Below, one piece after another: positions 41,164-42,621 of a DNA stretch of 42,621 nt. Source of the DNA: an uncultured Bacteroidales bacterium (GTDB lineage: Bacteria; Bacteroidota; Bacteroidia; Bacteroidales; WCHB1-69); assembly GCA_946413585.1 (NCBI GenBank), contig CAMKLG010000025.1:1-42621 (forward strand), written 5' to 3'. A program made the translations under genes and the position numbers. The first letter of the stretch is position 1. The number at the start of each line of letters is the position of its first letter. The notes beneath the pieces are model-generated. The model did not search any database and had not been told where the DNA came from. It saw only the letters and a list, made by a program, of their open reading frames with translations.

Positions 41164-42078
41164 ATGTCGATCGTTAACGTTTATTGTGTGTTTATATTTG
41201 CGGTGCTGATCTCCTTTCAGGTCGGTCAGGCGCAACCGGTGCGGCTGTCTGGAGGGGACACGCTGACGGTGGCCTTCACGGGCGACATCCTCCTTGACCG
41301 GGGTGTGCGTCGGCAGATAGAAAGCCACGGCATAGAGAGCATCTTCGATGCGAGGGCGGATTCCCTGTTCCGCAATTCCGACCTTGTGGTGGGGAATCTG
41401 GAATGCCCGGCCACCGCGCTTAAAACGCCGATGATGAAGAAGTTCGTGTTCCGTGCCGAGCCGGAGTGGTTGGAGGCCTTGCGTGCCCACGGCTTCACCC
41501 ATCTCAATCTGGCCAACAACCATTCGGTGGACCAAGGTCGGCGCGGGTTAGTCGATACATGGCACAACGTGGAGCGATACGGCATGACGGCCGTCGGGGT
41601 GGGCAACACGATGGCGGAGGCCGCGCAGCCCGTGCTGTTGGCGGAGCATCCCCGGAGGGTCTGGTTGATCGCCTCGCTGCAAATGCCGTTGGAGCATTTC
41701 CCGTATCTCCCCGAAGCACCCTCCGTCAATCAGGAATCCATCGACTCCCTGGTGGTCCGCATCCGTGCGTTGCGCGCAGAGGACAGCACCGCCGTGATTC
41801 TGGTGTCGTTGCATTGGGGACAAGAACACACCTTGGAGCCGACCCCGATGCAGCGCAGTGCCGCCCACCGCTTGATCGATGCCGGTGCCGACGCCCTGAT
41901 CTGCCACCACACCCACACCCTGCAGACCATCGAGTCCTATCGCGGCAAGTGCATCTACTACAGTCTCGGCAACTTCATCTTCGACCAAGACCGGGACATC
42001 AACCGCCGCACGTGTGTTCCGCAGGTGAAGGTCACGCGGGACAGCGTGGTGGTAAGAGATAATCTCCTTAGTATGTAA
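41164..42078 (+). CDS. CapA-family (poly-gamma-glutamate capsule type) metallophosphatase-like protein
   Basis: 304 residues from the ATG at 41164, which gives a signal peptide ending VGQAQ; an earlier in-frame start at 41128 would include the repeat element. The PGA_cap family blocks are LTVAFTGDILLDRGV (about 33-47), DLVVGNLECPAT, THLNLANNHSVDQG, VSLHWGQEHTLEPT, ADALICHHTHTLQ and YYSLGNFIFDQ, which together form the metal site of a calcineurin-like fold. CapA takes part in poly-gamma-glutamate capsule formation in Bacillus, but no capB or capC is here, so a different extracytoplasmic hydrolase role is likely. Confidence 0.85.
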   Translation: MSIVNVYCVFIFAVLISFQVGQAQPVRLSGGDTLTVAFTGDILLDRGVRRQIESHGIESIFDARADSLFRNSDLVVGNLECPATALKTPMMKKFVFRAEPEWLEALRAHGFTHLNLANNHSVDQGRRGLVDTWHNVERYGMTAVGVGNTMAEAAQPVLLAEHPRRVWLIASLQMPLEHFPYLPEAPSVNQESIDSLVVRIRALRAEDSTAVILVSLHWGQEHTLEPTPMQRSAAHRLIDAGADALICHHTHTLQTIESYRGKCIYYSLGNFIFDQDRDINRRTCVPQVKVTRDSVVVRDNLLSM

Positions 42079-42088
42079 GTTCCAATAG

Positions 42089-42176
42089 TTTCAGGATTCA
42101 GGATTCAAGATTCAGGATTCAAGTAGGACCGCACTTGAATCCTGAATCTTGAAACTTGAATCTTGAATCTTGAAAC
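42089..42176. repeat. Inverted heptamer array around an 11-bp centre, copy 2
   Basis: Five units TTTCAGG/ATTCAGG/ATTCAAG (42089-42123), centre TAGGACCGCAC (42124-42134), six units TTGAATC/CTGAATC/TTGAAAC (42135-42176). It lies between convergent genes. Confidence 0.95.
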
Positions 42177-42196
42177 GTGTAGTCAGCTTTTTCTTC

Positions 42197-42621
42197 TTAC
42201 TTGATCACCCGCCATTCCCCCGGCTGCAGCGTGCCCAAACTCAGGTCGCCGATTTGGACGCGGATGAGCCGCAGGGTGGGGAAGCCGACGGCCGCAGTCA
42301 TGTGGCGGACTTGGCGATTCTTGCCCTCGGTGAGGGTGAGGCGCACCCAGCTGGTGGGGATGTTGGCGCGATAGCGGATGGGCGGCACGCGCTCCCAGAG
42401 GTTCTCCGGCGGCAGCGCCTTTTCGGCCTTGCAGGGACGGGTGCGGTACCCTTTGATGACGACCCCTTTCCGCAGTTTTTGCAGGGCTTCGTCGGTGATT
42501 TCGCCATCCACTTGGGCGAGGTAGGTGCGCGGGTGGGCGTTCTTCGGATCCAACAGTCTTTTCACTAACCGTCCGTCGTCGGTCAGCAGCAGGGCGCCCT
42601 CGCTGTCGTGGTCCAGCCGTC
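42197..42621 (-). CDS. RsuA/RluB/RluE-family pseudouridine synthase (partial, N-terminus outside window)
   Basis: The frame runs in from the right edge; about 140 codons are present. [16 protein letters not shown], just inside the edge, carries the catalytic Asp of the RsuA branch. [33 protein letters not shown] and [20 protein letters not shown] follow as in the family. These enzymes isomerise a single uridine in 16S or 23S rRNA. The compact C-terminus is like RluE, but the N-terminus, which would show an S4 domain or not, is missing. Confidence 0.85.
   Translation of the reverse strand, partial: RLDHDSEGALLLTDDGRLVKRLLDPKNAHPRTYLAQVDGEITDEALQKLRKGVVIKGYRTRPCKAEKALPPENLWERVPPIRYRANIPTSWVRLTLTEGKNRQVRHMTAAVGFPTLRLIRVQIGDLSLGTLQPGEWRVIK

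Overview
The window looks like chromosome from a member of the Bacteroidota, most likely a Bacteroidales-type organism that secretes proteins by the type IX secretion system (T9SS). The evidence is the recurring Bacteroidota -7 promoter box TAnnTTTG ahead of many genes, PorP/SprF- and PorE-type envelope proteins, a 3569-residue secreted protein ending in a T9SS type A sorting domain, pyrB-pyrI, a 'type 3' ProS, and the dehydrogenase route to meso-diaminopimelate/lysine. No plasmid, prophage, CRISPR or transposase gene was seen.

Layout. 1-2100: an AT-richer stretch with a partial agmatine-deiminase-family gene, two unrecognised genes and a REP-like hairpin cluster. 2194-6175: rarA fused in frame to a PorP/SprF-type outer membrane protein, then a beta-propeller/OmpA-like protein. 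6162-12674 (minus): PAP2 phosphatase, tRNA-Cys, pyrI and pyrB, a propeller-like secreted protein, an OmpP1/FadL-family porin and a low-complexity lipoprotein. 12769-17229 (plus): proS, mazG and a PorE-like protein. 18100-28809: the giant T9SS adhesin-like gene with its own promoter and a strong terminator. 28991-33206 (plus): an MsbA-type ABC exporter, trmB, gcvT. 33369-34647 (minus): two tandem cytidylate-kinase-like paralogs. 34746-35724 (plus): an RsmI-type methyltransferase, tRNA-Leu and tRNA-Gly. 35828-37000 (minus): an iron alcohol dehydrogenase. 37173-42078 (plus): ddh, a YARHG/DUF3160 pair and a CapA-family protein. At the right edge a partial RsuA/RluE-type pseudouridine synthase gene runs on the minus strand.

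Functionally the window mixes housekeeping genes (tRNA charging and modification, pyrimidine synthesis, nucleotide sanitation, peptidoglycan precursor supply) with surface and secretion genes. PorE-like protein and the giant cargo are neighbours, and PorP- and PorE-like proteins pair again at 3466-6175.

The most unusual feature is between the genes. About twenty intergenic sites carry short tandem repeats, and most have a 7-bp (or 14-bp) period. The heptamer sequence differs from site to site while the period stays the same. Several arrays begin inside the last codons or stop codon of the upstream gene. Two sites are inverted heptamer arrays around a shared 11-bp centre, and five sites carry a composite hairpin element beside a heptamer array. 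I know of no description of this arrangement in Bacteroidota, and regard it as the best candidate here for something undescribed.
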